Origin: CAZRIE01 sp964600075
GTDB lineage: Bacteria; Bacteroidota; Bacteroidia; Flavobacteriales; Flavobacteriaceae
Direction of reading: 5' to 3'
Assembly (NCBI GenBank): GCA_964600075.1
Contig: CAZRIE010000024.1
Coordinates: 1 to 45,271 of the forward strand
DNA length: 45,271 bases
This document shows positions 1 to 8,145 of the stretch, one piece after another. The translations under genes were made by a program, and so were the position numbers. The number at the start of each line of letters is the position of its first letter. Position 1 is the stretch's first letter. The notes beneath the pieces are model-generated. The model saw nothing but the letters and a program-made list of their open reading frames with translations, did no database searches and was not told where the DNA came from.

Positions 1-4
1 CAAC

Positions 5-171
5 GTAGGTATAAAGAACATATGTTCTTTATATAGTAGATAATACATACCTATTTTTATCTGCCCTAAACAGTTTACCTATTTTTTTGAACTTTCATAT
101 AATCGAAATTGAAGACAGAAAAAAATACCGAATAAGGCAGCCCTTTTAGAAAACCGAATAAATTTTATTGA
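5..171. repeat. Intergenic repeat copy A with palindrome
   Basis: This non-coding stretch downstream of the sulfatase is a diverged copy of 2726-2900. The two align along their whole length with small indels, including an 8-base insertion in the other copy and a 3-base gap. It holds a perfect 24-base palindrome at 10-33 with the core AGAACATATGTTCT. Toward the sulfatase end, a run of A's at 119-125 reads on the minus strand as a T-run after a weak hairpin, which may be the sulfatase terminator. By analogy with copy B, the palindrome should lie just upstream of a minus-strand gene beyond the left edge, so it may be an operator. The repeat is directly visible; the regulatory role is inferred. 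Confidence 0.75.
10..33. promoter_or_regulatory. 24-bp perfect palindrome, candidate operator
   Basis: The centre lies between bases 21 and 22 and all 12 base pairs match; the core is AGAACATATGTTCT. The matching site in the second repeat copy keeps the core and compensates one base pair (A/T becomes G/C), as expected if symmetry is selected. It probably binds a dimeric repressor or activator. The regulator is not identified in the window. Confidence 0.55.
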
Positions 172-180
172 GGATGTGGC

Positions 181-1521
181 TTATTTAGCTACCACTTTTA
201 CGCCTTCTCGAACTTCTTTTTCCCATATTTCAAGCTTCTCAATAAGGTTATTCGTTAAATCAGGATTATCTGAACCGATCTCATTATTCTCTTGTAAGTC
301 ATTAGACAAATCATAAAGTTCAATTTTATCTCCGTCCTCACTTTTTATACGAACTAACTTCCAGTCACCACTTCTTATGAAACTTTGATTTTTAAAAGCA
401 AAAAATACATCTCTTTCGGGCAGGGCAGTCTGGTTTATTAAATTCTCTTTTATGCTTATTCCATCTACGTTTTCGGCACCAGGTTTTTGTCCAATAAAAT
501 CGAGCACTGTTGGTAACAAGTCCATCGTCAATACGGTTTGCCTACTGATTAATCCATTTTTAATTTTATTGGGATAACTTACAATGGCCGGCACACGACT
601 TCCCCCCTCATAAACACCACCTTTAAAACCTCTTAAAAGGCCATTACTACCATTGCTGCTAGCCCCGTTATCAGATAAGAAAATTATCATTGTGTTTTCA
701 TATACTCCTGTTTCTTTTAAAGCGTCTATTATTTTACCTACTCCCTCGTCCATTACTTCAACCATTTCCTTGTAAATAGAGGGGATACTTTCTTTGCTGA
801 CCGGTACCGAACCCGGTATGCCTACTTCCCTTAATACGCTATCAACACGTCTTTGATAAGGGTAGTGGGGAGCTTCATGAGGTAGATACAAGAAGAAGGG
901 CTTATTCGTCTTTTTCGGGTTGTTCTCTTTGATGAATTTCACCCCGTATTCAGATATCAAATCGGTCGAATAGCCAACTTCGTTGTCAATAGTAGTATTT
1001 TTCCACCAGTCGAGGTAACCCTCCTGATCGATGTGACCATGATAATCAACATTACCGCTAACAAAGCCTACAAAATTATCGAAACCTTGCAATGAGGGAT
1101 TGTATTCTTTTGAGTAACCCAAGTGCCATTTCCCATACATACTACAATTGTAATTGTACTTCTTTAATTCTTCAGCAATTGTAATTTCATCTAGACTTAA
1201 ACCTACTTGTCGATGACTTTTAGCAGTAACCACCCCTTCTACCCCCGTTCGCTGTTGGTATTTTCCTGTCATTAAAGAAGCACGCGTTGGACTACATACG
1301 GCTCCGTTAGAATGAAAATCGGTAAACTTTACACCCTCGGAGGCTAAAAAATGGATATTCGGAGTTTGATTCTTTGCACTTCCATAACACGATAAATCGC
1401 CATAACCCAAATCATCGGCTATAATAATTACAAAATTGGGCATGGAGTTTTTATCTTCCGTTTTTCGTGAACATGAAAAAAGTAAAATACTGCTCACCAT
1501 GAAAATCACTTTTTTCTTCAT
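181..1521 (-). CDS. Formylglycine-type sulfatase (arylsulfatase family), lipoprotein
   Basis: This 446-aa S1-type sulfatase hydrolyses sulfate esters, most likely on sulfated algal or host glycans. The N-terminus is a short lipoprotein signal with LLFSC, acylated Cys about residue 17. Metal-binding DD is at 36-37. The CSPTR signature at 76-80 has Cys76 as the residue to be matured to formylglycine. GKWHLG (K131, H133), a conserved His near 215, SDNG (D284, N285) and Lys300 complete the active site, so the enzyme looks intact. It lies 74 bp downstream of the DUF5009 gene on the same strand and is probably co-transcribed. A separate sulfatase-maturation enzyme would be needed; none is in the window. 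The sulfated substrate cannot be told from sequence alone. Confidence 0.93.
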   Translation of the reverse strand: MKKKVIFMVSSILLFSCSRKTEDKNSMPNFVIIIADDLGYGDLSCYGSAKNQTPNIHFLASEGVKFTDFHSNGAVCSPTRASLMTGKYQQRTGVEGVVTAKSHRQVGLSLDEITIAEELKKYNYNCSMYGKWHLGYSKEYNPSLQGFDNFVGFVSGNVDYHGHIDQEGYLDWWKNTTIDNEVGYSTDLISEYGVKFIKENNPKKTNKPFFLYLPHEAPHYPYQRRVDSVLREVGIPGSVPVSKESIPSIYKEMVEVMDEGVGKIIDALKETGVYENTMIIFLSDNGASSNGSNGLLRGFKGGVYEGGSRVPAIVSYPNKIKNGLISRQTVLTMDLLPTVLDFIGQKPGAENVDGISIKENLINQTALPERDVFFAFKNQSFIRSGDWKLVRIKSEDGDKIELYDLSNDLQENNEIGSDNPDLTNNLIEKLEIWEKEVREGVKVVAK

Positions 1522-1595
1522 ATTTATATAGTATTTTGGGGATATACATAATGTTCGTTAAGGCAGGTAGTTTGCGCCGTATTTTGAATTTGTTT

Positions 1596-2699
1596 TTACA
1601 CTTTAATAAAAGTTTTGTTTTTATACATATACCATAATAACAAATATAGAAGGCCAAAACCTCCTGTTGTAGTTATCATTCCATAATATGCTCCTGTATA
1701 TTGCTCCAATCCAAACAATAAGAAGTCCGCAATCTTAGAAAAATTAATAACATGAGAAAGTACATATGCTGTGATAGCATTCATGCCAATTACTTTTAAA
1801 GGAAATGCCCATTTAATTTTTCCTTTTACATCAATAATCCAGTAGGATAAAGCCAGTAATATGTAGCAGACTCCTGATGACGCCAGTACAAATGAGCTTG
1901 TCCATAATTTTTTTATTATAGGATGCCATATTCCCCATATCAATCCTAATACTAATCCAACTATACCAGAAATTAATAAATACAACGCAACCTTTTTTCG
2001 CGGACGTTTAGATTTAATTAATTCTCCTGCAAAGATTCCAGACAAGGTTGTAGCTGTAAATCCTAATCCGGTTAGTAGCCAAGTATACTGAAGGCCGTCG
2101 TCAAATTTTCCAAAAACAAAATGATCAAAGTACAAAGCAAAATTACGATCTGGTAGCAATACACTCTTTCCAACATCTGGAACGTAGGGAATAGTTAAAA
2201 TCAATGCATATATAATAAGGCAAGAGGCAAAAGTAAAATAGAGCCATTTTCTTTTGAGGTGGATATATGCAATACATGAAAAAAAATATCCAACGGCTAT
2301 GGCTTGCAATGTATTACTGAAAATGTGAAACTGCGCAGCGTCGAGTGCCAATAAATTGCCCTGAACAATCCAGCCAAGAATAAATAGTATAACAAAACGC
2401 TTGATAAGTTTCCCATAAATAGCGATGGTAGAGGTGTTTTCTTGCATTCTTTTGGACAAAGAAAATGGAATTACCGCACCAACAACGAACAAGAATAAAG
2501 GCATTATAATATCATAGAATGTAGAACCAAACCAATCAGGATGATCAAATTGTTTTACTAAAGATTCAGTAATAGAAGTCCCTGCACCCGCGTGTAGACC
2601 AATAAAAAATCGATCAGCAAAAATTATCAATAGCATATCAAAACCTCTCAATACATCAATTGAAAGTATCCGGTTTGGCTTGACGAAGTGCTTATCCAT
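1596..2699 (-). CDS. DUF5009 / HGSNAT-like acyltransferase, multi-pass membrane protein
   Basis: This 367-aa protein starts with the typical RILSIDVLRGFDMLLIIFAD segment of the family related to eukaryotic heparan-alpha-glucosaminide N-acetyltransferase (COG4299/DUF5009). About ten hydrophobic helices follow, with HPDW...FYDIIMPLFLFVVG near residues 52-74 and a conserved Asn in the C-terminal half (GMNAITAYV). Family members are thought to move acyl groups from cytoplasmic acetyl-CoA to periplasmic sugars, but most bacterial ones are uncharacterised. It is the first gene of a probable two-gene operon with the sulfatase. Its upstream region is repeat copy B, whose palindrome sits 32-55 bases before the start codon. 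Family assignment is firm; substrate is unknown. Confidence 0.85.
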   Translation of the reverse strand: MDKHFVKPNRILSIDVLRGFDMLLIIFADRFFIGLHAGAGTSITESLVKQFDHPDWFGSTFYDIIMPLFLFVVGAVIPFSLSKRMQENTSTIAIYGKLIKRFVILFILGWIVQGNLLALDAAQFHIFSNTLQAIAVGYFFSCIAYIHLKRKWLYFTFASCLIIYALILTIPYVPDVGKSVLLPDRNFALYFDHFVFGKFDDGLQYTWLLTGLGFTATTLSGIFAGELIKSKRPRKKVALYLLISGIVGLVLGLIWGIWHPIIKKLWTSSFVLASSGVCYILLALSYWIIDVKGKIKWAFPLKVIGMNAITAYVLSHVINFSKIADFLLFGLEQYTGAYYGMITTTGGFGLLYLLLWYMYKNKTFIKV

Positions 2700-2725
2700 A
2701 AAAATTTCGTTTAATTGATTCTAAA

Positions 2726-2900
2726 GTAGGTATGGAGAACATATGTTCTCTATATTCCAAATATAGCGGATAATACATATCTATTTTTATCTGTCCTAAA
2801 CGGATTGCCTATTTTGAACTTCCACATAATCGAAATTGAAAATAGAAAAAAAACTGCCGCACAAGACAGCCTTTGTAGAAAATCGAAGAAATTTTACTGA
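2726..2900. repeat. Intergenic repeat copy B with palindrome
   Basis: This is the second copy of the ~170-bp element at 5-171. It sits upstream of the DUF5009 gene and downstream of the TIM-barrel gene at 3050. The palindrome at 2731-2754 is perfect over its inner 16 bases and has one mismatched pair in the next position. An 8-base insertion relative to copy A creates TATATTTG on the minus strand (plus-strand bases 2756-2763), which fits the flavobacterial -7 box TAnnTTTG. No clear -33 TTG is placed upstream of it. An A-run at 2846-2853 mirrors the one in copy A. Together with the terminator at 3001-3027, this accounts for most of the 350-base gap 2700-3049. Confidence 0.75.
2731..2754. promoter_or_regulatory. 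Palindrome, candidate operator of DUF5009-sulfatase operon
   Basis: The core GAGAACATATGTTCTC is perfect, and the site lies 32 bases upstream of the DUF5009 start, just downstream of a TATATTTG box on the minus strand. That is a reasonable place for a repressor site overlapping the transcription start. The same core occurs at 10-33. The cognate regulator is unknown. Confidence 0.5.
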
Positions 2901-3000
2901 ATGAAAAGATAACTCAGTTCAATGCCCGGTTCTGTTAAATAGTACTGTTAATCTAACTTTTTCTAAACTGATTTAGAGCTCTAAAGTTTCGGTAAAACAA

Positions 3001-3027
3001 AAAGGCAACTATAAAAATAGCTGCCTT
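3001..3027 (-). terminator. Rho-independent terminator after TIM-barrel gene
   Basis: Arms AAAGGCA-A-CTA and TAG-C-TGCCTTT enclose a TAAAA loop, with one mismatch. On the minus strand the hairpin is followed by TTTTTGTTTT. It lies about 22 bases past the stop of the TIM-barrel gene at 3050. Confidence 0.75.
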
Positions 3028-3049
3028 TTGATAGAAATTTATACCCTAT

Positions 3050-3967
3050 TTACATAAAAGCATCCTCATGCTTATAGGCATCGATAACGGCTTGTTCACC
3101 GACCTTACCTTCTTTCGAGTTGCCATGCTCCATACCTAGTACTCCTTTAAACCCTTTATCGTGAATCCACTTAAAAACGTTTTTATAATTAATCTCGCCG
3201 GTGGTAGGTTCCTTTCGGCCTGGGTTGTCGCCGATTTGAATATAGTCGATTTCATCCCAGGTAAGGCCCATATTATGAATGAGATGACCTTCTGTCTTCT
3301 GCATATGGTAGATATCGAATAATATTTTGCACGCTGGGCTATCAACACCTTTGCAAATCATATATGTTTGGTCAGAATTCTGCAAATACAGATCAGGAGA
3401 GTCTGAGAGCGGTTCAAGCACCATTACCAAGCCGTGAGGTTCTAAAATTTCAGCACCTCTTTTCAAAGCTTCGATTACATTGCCATCTTGTACACCTGTA
3501 GGTAGGTTTCTTTCGAATCCACCGGGTACTACGGTCATCCATTTCGCATTAACCCGTTTGGCGACCTCAACAGCTCTTTTACAGCCATCTAGAAAGATAT
3601 CTATATATTCCTGTTTTCCGGCAGCCAAGGTATTTGCCATGTTGCCGCCTTTGTCTACAACAAAAACACCCATGGTCATACCGCGTTTGGCCAAGGTCTC
3701 CCCCATTTTGGTCTGTAGGGCCACATCACGCTTCATCATACCATTGTCTTCAAAGGCCATAAACCCTTGGTCGGCCATAAAGTTGATCTGATCAATCGGA
3801 TCTTCCCCGGCGTGGCCCTTGAACATACCCATATGTGGGGCATATTTCAAATTGAACTTATGCGGTGCGGGAACCGACATGGGACTGTTGGCGTAAGTAA
3901 ATGCGCCGCCCATTGAAATTGCCCCACCTGTCAGGGCCGTTTTTTGAATAAAATTTCTTCTTTTCAT
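3050..3967 (-). CDS. Tat-exported hydroxypyruvate-isomerase-like TIM-barrel protein
   Basis: This 305-aa protein has an RRNFIQK twin-arginine motif and a hydrophobic stretch ending around ANS28, so it should act in the periplasm. The body is an AP-endonuclease-2-type TIM barrel of the hydroxypyruvate isomerase group, with metal ligands at Glu185 (LEPLS), Asp218/His221 (LFDIYHMQ), Gln244 and Glu280 (GMEHG). These match the family's E-D-H-E metal site. A true cytoplasmic hydroxypyruvate isomerase would not carry a Tat signal. Export together with GMC and DUF1080 neighbours suggests action on an oxidised (keto) sugar instead. It is 192 bp downstream of the small dehydrogenase subunit and ends at a good terminator. 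Exact reaction unknown. Confidence 0.85.
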   Translation of the reverse strand: MKRRNFIQKTALTGGAISMGGAFTYANSPMSVPAPHKFNLKYAPHMGMFKGHAGEDPIDQINFMADQGFMAFEDNGMMKRDVALQTKMGETLAKRGMTMGVFVVDKGGNMANTLAAGKQEYIDIFLDGCKRAVEVAKRVNAKWMTVVPGGFERNLPTGVQDGNVIEALKRGAEILEPHGLVMVLEPLSDSPDLYLQNSDQTYMICKGVDSPACKILFDIYHMQKTEGHLIHNMGLTWDEIDYIQIGDNPGRKEPTTGEINYKNVFKWIHDKGFKGVLGMEHGNSKEGKVGEQAVIDAYKHEDAFM

Positions 3968-4159
3968 TAATCTTGGTTTGTGGTGTTTTCAGTTCAAGGA
4001 ATCAGTTGGTTAACTTAAATTTTATTGGTGATAAGAACCAATTTTTGATTATAGAGTCATTAATTATTAAAAAGCATCTAATAATGAATAATCCGTGATT
4101 AATACAACTTTCAAAGTGAGCTATGCCCTTGGATTTTAGCCTCCGTCGGTCATATGTAC

Positions 4160-4807
4160 TTAAAGTGACCAAGCCTTGCCGCCTGTCACCTCATTTAAAT
4201 CTGCACAACCGATATACTCACCGGGTATGGGTAAGTACTCCAATACTTCTTCGCCAATATATTCCGAGGTTTTATAGCCCCAAATCGTCATGCCTCTTAG
4301 GTTATTCGCGAAAGCAAAACGTGAGATACCATCATCTAAAAGTGCTTCCTTACCATCTGCAATGGCCTCATCGTATTGTTCTACGGCGTCCTTGTTTTTT
4401 ACCTCGTCTTCTTTGGTAACCTTTAAAGAGGCCGCCAATACCGTTTCTAAATCTTCAGCCGATAAATCTCCTGCTTTTTCCTTACCAGAATCTGCTAACG
4501 CTTTTTCCAAGAATCTGCCCATAGACATCTTTAAGAAATTTTGCTGCTCTTTGTTCATTACCTGATCTGCAAAGCGATCGATAAAAAGATGTGCCTGCGT
4601 TTCTGAAGCCGAAGGCGTATCGGTTTTTGGCAAAATGATATCAACTAATTTGGTCAGTGCAGCACCTTCGTCTTTGCTTAAGAAATCGGGAGTCCATTCA
4701 AATACTGTTTCCGTTTTACAGCTTTGAACTATGCTCAGCAAGGTCGGAGTGGCGACGGTGTAGCCAAGCGCCATACCCATATTTTTAAGTACTTTTCTTC
4801 TATCCAT
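4160..4807 (-). CDS. Gluconate 2-dehydrogenase subunit 3 family (Tat-signal small subunit of GMC dehydrogenase)
   Basis: This 215-aa protein begins with a DRRKVLKNMG twin-arginine signal and a hydrophobic segment running to Cys30 (IVQSC), so it could be a Tat lipoprotein. The body (about 38-215) matches the Gluconate_2-dh3 family, the small partner of GMC-type FAD dehydrogenases. In three-subunit sugar dehydrogenases this subunit carries the export signal for the signal-less catalytic subunit. Its ATG shares one base with the stop of the upstream GMC gene (TAATG at 4805-4809), implying translational coupling and near-equal production. It is the only such subunit in the window although there are two GMC genes. 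Confidence 0.88.
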   Translation of the reverse strand: MDRRKVLKNMGMALGYTVATPTLLSIVQSCKTETVFEWTPDFLSKDEGAALTKLVDIILPKTDTPSASETQAHLFIDRFADQVMNKEQQNFLKMSMGRFLEKALADSGKEKAGDLSAEDLETVLAASLKVTKEDEVKNKDAVEQYDEAIADGKEALLDDGISRFAFANNLRGMTIWGYKTSEYIGEEVLEYLPIPGEYIGCADLNEVTGGKAWSL

Positions 4808-6519
4808 TATATATTCCCTTTTTTAAGTTCTTTGGCCGCATGTTCTGCAGCTCTTGCGGTAAATGCCATATACGTCAATGACGGGTTGACACAAGCAGCA
4901 GATGTCATAAACGCCCCATCCGTAACATATACGTTCGGCACATCGTGTAACTGGTTGTTTCCGTTGAGTACCGAAGTTTTTCGGCTTCTTCCCATTCGGG
5001 CGGTGCCCATTTCATGAATTCCCAGACCTAAACCGGTCGGTCCGTCATGGCCTTCTACATCGCGACATCCTGCCTTTTCTAACATTTCTACCGCAGATTG
5101 CTGCATATCTTTACGCATGTTGAACTCGTTTTCCTGTAAATCAGCGTCAAAAGTAACCGTAGGTAGCCCCCAGCCGTCTAGTTTGTCGTAATCCAACGTC
5201 ATTCTGTTATCCTCATAGGGTAGCACTTCACCAAAACCGCCGATACCCATAGTCCAACCTCCAGGTTTCAATATATTTTCCTTGAGGTCTTTTCCATATG
5301 ACAGTTCTGCAATCGAATCTTCCCAATTACCCCTGCTGGCCCTGCCCTGATATCCAAACCCACGTTTGTAGTCTTTTCTATCGGAAGCACCGCCTAAATT
5401 TCTAAACCTTGGAATGTACACCCCATTTGGCCTTCTTCCCTTATAATACTTGTCTTCAAAACCATCGAATTTACCTTCGGCTCCTACGCCTAGGTGATGA
5501 TCCATAACGTTTCTGCCCAATTGGTCGGAATCGTTGCCCATTCCGTTCGGGAAGCGATCCGATTTTGATTGCATCAAAATAGAGGCTGATGCTATCGCCG
5601 ATGCACAGAGAAAAATGACTTTGGCCTTGAATTCATGGGTTTCTTTGGTGACACGATCGATAACCTTGACACCTATAGCACGTTTGGTATCGGCATCGTA
5701 CATCACCTCGTGTACAATCGAATCTGGCCGAAGTGTCATATTTCCCGTCGCTTCCGCGGCGGGCAAAGTTGACGAAAGGCTGCTGAAGTAACCTCCAAAT
5801 GGGCAACCACGTATGCATCTATTCCTATATTGACATTTCGTGCGCCCGTCGAAGTTTTTTGTTCCTGTAATATGTGCAACGCGACCCACCGTAACAGCAC
5901 GGCCATCAAAACCTGCCGTTACCTTTTCCTTGAACTGCTCTTCCACGCAATTTAATTCCATTGCAGGCAAAAAATTACTATCAGGCAGTTGCGGTAAGTT
6001 GAGGGCCTCTCCGCTAACGCCAATATAGTCTTCTACCTTGGCGTACCAAGGTGCAATATCTTTATAGCGAACGGGCCAGTCTACTGCTATGCCTTCACGC
6101 TGATTTGCTCCGAAATCAAGATCGCTCCAACGATAACTTTGGCGGCCCCATTGCAATGAGCGGCCGCCTACATGGTAGCCCCGCATCCAATCGAAACGTC
6201 TTATTTCGTTATAGGGATGTTCAAGATCGTTTACGAACCACATTTTACTGGCGCCTTTGGTTGTATAGCCCGTTCTGTTCTGTTTTTCTTGCTTGGCAAT
6301 ATCCTCTTGTGTCGGCAAACCACCATTGGGGAAATCCCAAGGATCCATATTGGCAGTTTCGTAGTCTTCGATATGCTTTACCATTCGTCCGCGTTCCAAA
6401 ACCAATGTCTTTAGCCCTTTCTCGCAAAGCTCTTTTGCTGCCCAACCTCCACTGATTCCTGTGCCAACTACAATTGCATCATACGATTCTTGCTCTTCGT
6501 TGTAATAAAATTTGCTCAT
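4807..6519 (-). CDS. GMC-type FAD sugar dehydrogenase, catalytic subunit (copy 1)
   Basis: This 570-aa enzyme has the FAD Rossmann motif GTGISGG at 19-25 and Glu42 (VLERGR). A cysteine cluster at C229, C235 and C239 (CQYRNRCIRGC) may hold an iron-sulfur centre, by comparison with bacterial FAD glucose dehydrogenases. At the C-terminus are His502 (IHEMGTARMG) and Asn545 (CVNPSLTYMA), the usual GMC catalytic pair. It has no signal peptide and probably leaves the cell by Tat as a complex with the small subunit encoded by the overlapping next gene. Relatives oxidise the C3 hydroxyl of glucosides or other sugar alcohol groups. The neighbouring DUF1080 genes favour glycoside 3-dehydrogenase activity, but this is inferred. 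Confidence 0.9.
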   Translation of the reverse strand: MSKFYYNEEQESYDAIVVGTGISGGWAAKELCEKGLKTLVLERGRMVKHIEDYETANMDPWDFPNGGLPTQEDIAKQEKQNRTGYTTKGASKMWFVNDLEHPYNEIRRFDWMRGYHVGGRSLQWGRQSYRWSDLDFGANQREGIAVDWPVRYKDIAPWYAKVEDYIGVSGEALNLPQLPDSNFLPAMELNCVEEQFKEKVTAGFDGRAVTVGRVAHITGTKNFDGRTKCQYRNRCIRGCPFGGYFSSLSSTLPAAEATGNMTLRPDSIVHEVMYDADTKRAIGVKVIDRVTKETHEFKAKVIFLCASAIASASILMQSKSDRFPNGMGNDSDQLGRNVMDHHLGVGAEGKFDGFEDKYYKGRRPNGVYIPRFRNLGGASDRKDYKRGFGYQGRASRGNWEDSIAELSYGKDLKENILKPGGWTMGIGGFGEVLPYEDNRMTLDYDKLDGWGLPTVTFDADLQENEFNMRKDMQQSAVEMLEKAGCRDVEGHDGPTGLGLGIHEMGTARMGRSRKTSVLNGNNQLHDVPNVYVTDGAFMTSAACVNPSLTYMAFTARAAEHAAKELKKGNI

Positions 6520-6602
6520 TTACAGAATTGTTTAGTCCCTAAATTTATTAAATATAAAATTAATTCTCTACATTTATTCGCCATACCTCTTAATGGTCTC
6601 GC

Positions 6603-6620
6603 ATAATCTGCGACGATTAT
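6603..6620. promoter_or_regulatory. Inverted repeat in divergent promoter region
   Basis: Arms ATAATC and GATTAT are separated by 6 bases (TGCGAC). The site lies in the 140-base gap between the divergent GMC copy 1 and TIM-barrel lipoprotein genes, where a shared operator would be expected. The arms are short, so chance is possible. Confidence 0.25.
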
Positions 6621-6659
6621 ATTCCAAATCCGCAAAGTTCAATAAACTAATCGAAAATA

Positions 6660-7652
6660 ATGAAACGAAGAAACTTTATCAGAAATAGTTCTCAGGCAGG
6701 TGTCGCACTCTCAATTCTAGGAGTTTACGCATGTAAGGAAACTAAAAAGAAAGATGCCGAAGCAACGGAAAATATGGAGGCGATAACAGAAACGAGCCCC
6801 TTTTTCAAACTGTCATTGGCGCAATGGTCAATTCATAATATGATAAATGACGGTGGTGTAGACCCATATACATTTGCCGAAAAAGCAAAGAATTGGGGTT
6901 TTGCAGGTTTGGAATATGTAAGCCAATTATACAATCCTGAATTGGAAGATGCCGGTTATTCAGAAAAAGCCATGGCGGCCTTTGTCGAAAAATCGAATGT
7001 GGAGGCCAAAAAACATGGACTTGAGAATATATTAATCATGGTCGACGGCCAGGGTAACTTGGCTGCTACCGATGAGAAAGAACGAAACGAAACCGTCGAA
7101 AAACATAAAAAGTGGGTAGATGCGTCAGCAGCAATGGGATGCCATGCGATACGTGTCAATCTGAATGGCAGTGACGAACCGAAAATATGGAAAAAGAACT
7201 CCATTGATGGCCTCACTAAACTCTGCACTTATGCAAAAGGAAAGAACATAAACGTGCTTGTCGAAAACCATGGCGGCCTCTCTTCGAACGGCGCCTTGCA
7301 TGCTGAAGTAATGAAAGCCGTCAACATGGAAAATTGCGGAACCCTACCCGATTTCGGAAATTTTTGTATCACAAGAAAAGAAGACAGTAGCGATTGCGCC
7401 GAGGAGTACAATAAATATAAAGGCGTAGAAGAACTTATGCCTTACGCAAAGGCCGTAAGCGCCAAGTCTCACAATTTTGATGCAGATGGCAATGAAACGG
7501 AAATCGATTATAAAAAGATGCTGCAGATGGTAAAAGACCATGGGTATACAGGATACATTGGCGTAGAATATGAGGGCAGCGAACTGGGCGAAGAAGCCGG
7601 TATAATAGCCACCAAAGAATTAATGCTAAAGGCGGCTAAAGAATTGAGTTAG
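6660..7652 (+). CDS. Exported TIM-barrel sugar isomerase/epimerase-like lipoprotein
   Basis: This 330-aa protein starts with KRRNFIRNSSQAG (twin-arginine) and a hydrophobic run into GVYAC, giving a probable Tat lipoprotein acylated at Cys25. The TIM barrel (about 50-330) has the family metal ligands at Glu202 (VLVENHGG), Asp231 (PDFGNF), His271 (KSHNFD) and Glu303 (GVEYEG). It is first in a plus-strand operon with DinB-like, MFS permease and Gfo/Idh/MocA genes (gaps of 36, 13 and 74 bp), and it is divergent from GMC copy 1. The periplasmic location and context point to handling of 3-keto-sugar products; isomerase, epimerase or lyase activity cannot be chosen from sequence. Confidence 0.85.
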   Translation: MKRRNFIRNSSQAGVALSILGVYACKETKKKDAEATENMEAITETSPFFKLSLAQWSIHNMINDGGVDPYTFAEKAKNWGFAGLEYVSQLYNPELEDAGYSEKAMAAFVEKSNVEAKKHGLENILIMVDGQGNLAATDEKERNETVEKHKKWVDASAAMGCHAIRVNLNGSDEPKIWKKNSIDGLTKLCTYAKGKNINVLVENHGGLSSNGALHAEVMKAVNMENCGTLPDFGNFCITRKEDSSDCAEEYNKYKGVEELMPYAKAVSAKSHNFDADGNETEIDYKKMLQMVKDHGYTGYIGVEYEGSELGEEAGIIATKELMLKAAKELS

Positions 7653-7688
7653 ATCCGCTAATGCCAAATACCAAAAAACCAACTACCA

Positions 7689-8132
7689 GTGAACGTATTT
7701 TTTAACCAACTTTTCGACTATAATTTTTACTGTAATAAAAAATTGATCGATACCTGTAGCACCATTGATTTGCTGCCGGAAAAGAGCATTGTTCTTTTTA
7801 GTCATATACTCAACGCCCATCATATTTGGAACGCCCGTATTCAGAAGAAAAAACCGGAGTTCGATGTTTGGCAATTGCACGAGGCAAAAGCATGGGGCGA
7901 TATTCATTACGAGAACCAGCGAAGTTCGTTCGAAATTACCTCGAATACCGACGACTTTGAAAAACGTATCGACTATGAAAATTCGCAAGGCCGTTTGTTT
8001 ACAAACACGGTGCAGGATATGCTTTTCCATATCATAAACCATTCGACAAACCATCGCGGCCAGATTGCTATGGATTTCAGGTTAAACGGTATCGAACCAC
8101 TGGTCAGCGATTATATCTTCTATAAAAGATAA
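7689..8132 (+). CDS. DinB-like four-helix metalloprotein
   Basis: This 147-aa protein of the DinB/YfiT-like superfamily has metal-site histidines near residue 42 (SHILNAHHIW) and in the late HSTNHRGQI motif (about 114-122). The start is GTG at 7689, since no ATG lies near the N-terminus. Family members include bacillithiol- or mycothiol-dependent transferases, many of unknown role. It sits tightly between sugar-catabolism genes (13 bp before the permease), so it may be a helper enzyme of the pathway or simply a passenger. Function not assigned. Confidence 0.8.
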   Translation: MNVFFNQLFDYNFYCNKKLIDTCSTIDLLPEKSIVLFSHILNAHHIWNARIQKKKPEFDVWQLHEAKAWGDIHYENQRSSFEITSNTDDFEKRIDYENSQGRLFTNTVQDMLFHIINHSTNHRGQIAMDFRLNGIEPLVSDYIFYKR

Positions 8133-8145
8133 GCATAAGCTAATT

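Noticed and set aside
10..33. GAACATATGTTC core equals the Bacillus-type LexA (DinR) box.
   Set aside because: The adjacent genes are sugar-related, the recA gene in the window lacks this site, and no LexA gene is seen. Likely coincidence of a common dyad half-site.
1451..1657. 68-aa minus-strand frame spanning the gap between the sulfatase and DUF5009 genes.
   Set aside because: It overlaps the ends of both real genes in another frame and has low-complexity, Lys/Ile/Tyr-rich sequence.
6051..6455. 134-aa plus-strand frame opposite GMC copy 1.
   Set aside because: Fully inside the coding region of a conserved dehydrogenase; no independent support.
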